This document shows, piece after piece, positions 62,556-64,000 of a DNA stretch of 64,000 nucleotides (positions are counted from its first letter, which is position 1; every line of letters starts with the position of its first letter). The translations under genes were made by a program, and so were the position numbers. The notes beneath the pieces were generated by a model. The model saw nothing but the letters and a program-made list of their open reading frames with translations, did no database searches and was not told the origin of the DNA. Origin of the DNA: Lysobacter gummosus (GTDB lineage: Bacteria > Pseudomonadota > Gammaproteobacteria > Xanthomonadales > Xanthomonadaceae); the NCBI RefSeq assembly GCF_001442805.1, contig NZ_CP011131.1, forward strand, positions 3,286,001 through 3,350,000. The letters are read 5' to 3'.

Positions 62556-62824
62556 CGTCATTCCCGCGAACGCGGGAATCCAGGGCCTTTCGTGCGAGAA
62601 CGTTTGAAGTCTCTGGATTCCCGCGTTCGCGGGAATGACGGTCTGGAGAGATGGCGCTGAAGTCTTTGGATTCCCGCCTTCGCGGGAATGACGGACTGAA
62701 AGGATTGCGCTGAAGTCTTGGGATTCCCGCGTTCGCGGGATGACGGACTGGAAGGATTGCGCTGAAGTCTCTGGATGTTCGGCTTCGCCGAAGTAAAGCG
62801 GAGCCCGCCTTCGCGGGAATGACG
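62556..62824. repeat. Array of CGTCATTCCCGCG dispersed repeats
   Basis: Starts CGTCATTCCCGCGAACGCGG with AATCCAGGGCCTTTCGTGCG. Several partial units follow (around 62610-62641, 62665-62695, 62720-62745) and the final full inverted unit (62772-62824) includes CTTCGCCGAAGTAAAGCGG and ends GGAATGACG. Units share the CGCTGAAGTCT linker. Confidence 0.85.
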
Positions 62825-62927
62825 GTCTTCGGGGTGCGCGCTGAAGGCGCGCAGTGCGCGGCTTCTACGGCAAGCCCAGCCTGCATCCACGGCAATGACG
62901 GCCCGGAAGACCGCCCTCGTCCCATCC

Positions 62928-64000
62928 CTACAACCGCGCATCCACCTCATCGCGCGGATACAGACTCTTGATGTCGTACAACAAGGCGCCGGGCTTGCCG
63001 TAGGCGCGCGCGCCGGCGGCGCCGAGGGTGCGGAATTCTTCGTGCGCCACCGCCAGCACGATCGCGTCGTAGACGCCGGCTTCGGGCCGCTCGACCATGT
63101 CCACCCCGTACTCGCGCCGCGCTTCCTCGGCATGCGCCCACGGGTCGTGGATCTCGACCTGGGCGCGGTATTCGCCGAACTCGCGCGCCAGATCGATCAC
63201 CCGGGTATTGCGCAGGTCGGCGCAGTTTTCCTTGAAGGTGATGCCCAGGATCAGAATCCGCGAACCGGCCAGAGCGATGCCGCGCTGGATCATGCGCTTG
63301 ACCACTTCGGCGGCGACATGGCTGCCCATCGAGTCGTTGATGCGACGGCACGCCAGCAGGATGTCGGGGTAGTAACCGGCGCTCTGCGCTTTCTGGATCA
63401 GGTAGTACGGGTCCACGCCGATGCAGTGGCCGCCGACCAGCCCGGGCCGGAACGGCAGGAAATTCCACTTGCTGCCGGCTGCTTCCAACACCTCGGTGGT
63501 GTCGATGCCGAGCTTCTGGAAGATCAGCGCGAACTCGTTGATCAAGGCGATGTTGGCATCGCGCTGCGTGTTCTCGATGACCTTGGCCGCTTCGGCCACG
63601 CGCAGGCTGGAGGCCTTGTGGGTGCCGGCCGGAATGATGCTGCGGTACAGGGCATCGACCCGGTCGGCGGTTTCCGGGGTCGAGCCGGAAGTGACCTTGG
63701 GAATGTCCACCAGGCGGCGCTGGCGATCGCCCGGGTTGATCCGCTCCGGGCTGTAGCCGACGAAGAAATCCTCGTTGCAGCGCAAGCCCGAGCTGCGTTC
63801 GAGTTCGGGAATGCAGATTTCCTCGGTCGCGCCGGGGTAGACGGTGGATTCGTAAATCACCGTGTCGCCGCGCTTGAGCAACCCGGCCAGGGCCCGGCTG
63901 GCCTGGATCAGCGGATTGAAGTCCGGGCGCTTGTGTTCGTCGATCGGCGTGGGCACGGTGATCACGTACACCTCGCGATCGGCCAGGTCTTCCAGGCTGG
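62928..64000 (-). CDS. Nucleotide-sugar dehydrogenase, C-terminal part (TviB/WbpA type)
   Basis: Partial at the right edge; the last 357 or so residues are visible. VITVPTPIDEHKRPDFNPL, IYESTVYPGATEEICIPELE and GYSPERINPGDRQRRLVDIP are of the UDP-sugar dehydrogenase family. The catalytic Cys is in GLVGGHCIGVDPYYLIQKAQ. The C-terminal domain has ILILGITFKENCADLRNTRV. This branch oxidises UDP-GlcNAc, UDP-GalNAc or UDP-ManNAc derivatives to uronic acids for Vi antigen, O-antigen or capsule. Likely the end of a surface-polysaccharide gene cluster that continues beyond the window. Confidence 0.92.
   Translation of the reverse strand, partial: SLEDLADREVYVITVPTPIDEHKRPDFNPLIQASRALAGLLKRGDTVIYESTVYPGATEEICIPELERSSGLRCNEDFFVGYSPERINPGDRQRRLVDIPKVTSGSTPETADRVDALYRSIIPAGTHKASSLRVAEAAKVIENTQRDANIALINEFALIFQKLGIDTTEVLEAAGSKWNFLPFRPGLVGGHCIGVDPYYLIQKAQSAGYYPDILLACRRINDSMGSHVAAEVVKRMIQRGIALAGSRILILGITFKENCADLRNTRVIDLAREFGEYRAQVEIHDPWAHAEEARREYGVDMVERPEAGVYDAIVLAVAHEEFRTLGAAGARAYGKPGALLYDIKSLYPRDEVDARL

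Overview
The window is high-GC chromosomal DNA from a gammaproteobacterium of the Xanthomonadaceae, most likely Lysobacter. The basis is inference from content: the serS and aroA-hisC-pheA-serC block, a PHA_gran_rgn protein, an FFLEELY-type protein and several families of short dispersed repeats. No taxonomic search was possible.

Layout. 1-6.7 kb: end of a PEP-mutase/isocitrate-lyase-like gene, a TIGR04222-type membrane protein with a Gly/Cys tail, an SDR/AraC divergent pair, a LysR/LysE divergent pair and a DEDDh exonuclease. 7.0-15.5 kb: the most interesting locus. It is an HvfX-A-B-C (DoxX, RiPP precursor, DUF692/MNIO enzyme, DUF2063 partner) metallophore operon. Its precursor carries four EGKCG motifs bracketing two EF-hands. 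Co-directional genes follow for a ferric-reductase-like membrane protein, Ohr, an alpha/beta hydrolase, CcdA, a CxxC thioredoxin-like protein and an OmpR/histidine-kinase pair. 15.5-22.4 kb: assorted enzymes and regulators, including two facing gene remnants (AraC and acyl-CoA ligase). 23-28.5 kb: a PadR-DUF1048-ABC exporter operon, a second copy of a saccharopine-dehydrogenase-like gene and an arsR-arsC-aquaporin operon. 28.6-32.7 kb: a mobile scar of three IS3-family elements (one internally deleted), a truncated phosphoribosyltransferase and a phage portal fragment, abutting tRNA-Ser(UGA).

32.8-44.9 kb is mainly housekeeping: LysR/AzoR, SerRS, two TonB-domain proteins, aroA-hisC-pheA overlapping by ATGA, serC, and msrPQ. 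45-57 kb is rich in storage-lipid functions: PHA_gran_rgn protein, patatin, two phasins with histone-like tails, a two-domain fatty acyl-CoA reductase divergent from an acyl-CoA-binding protein, and TetR. 57.3-59.8 kb holds an 822-residue cysteine-free protein of unknown function, preceded by a perfect CRP/Clp-like palindrome. The window ends with tRNA-Val(CAC), ArsC/Spx-type reductase, an FMN glutamate-synthase-like protein and a partial nucleotide-sugar dehydrogenase.

Assignments come from reading motifs and gene context by eye; no database searches were run.
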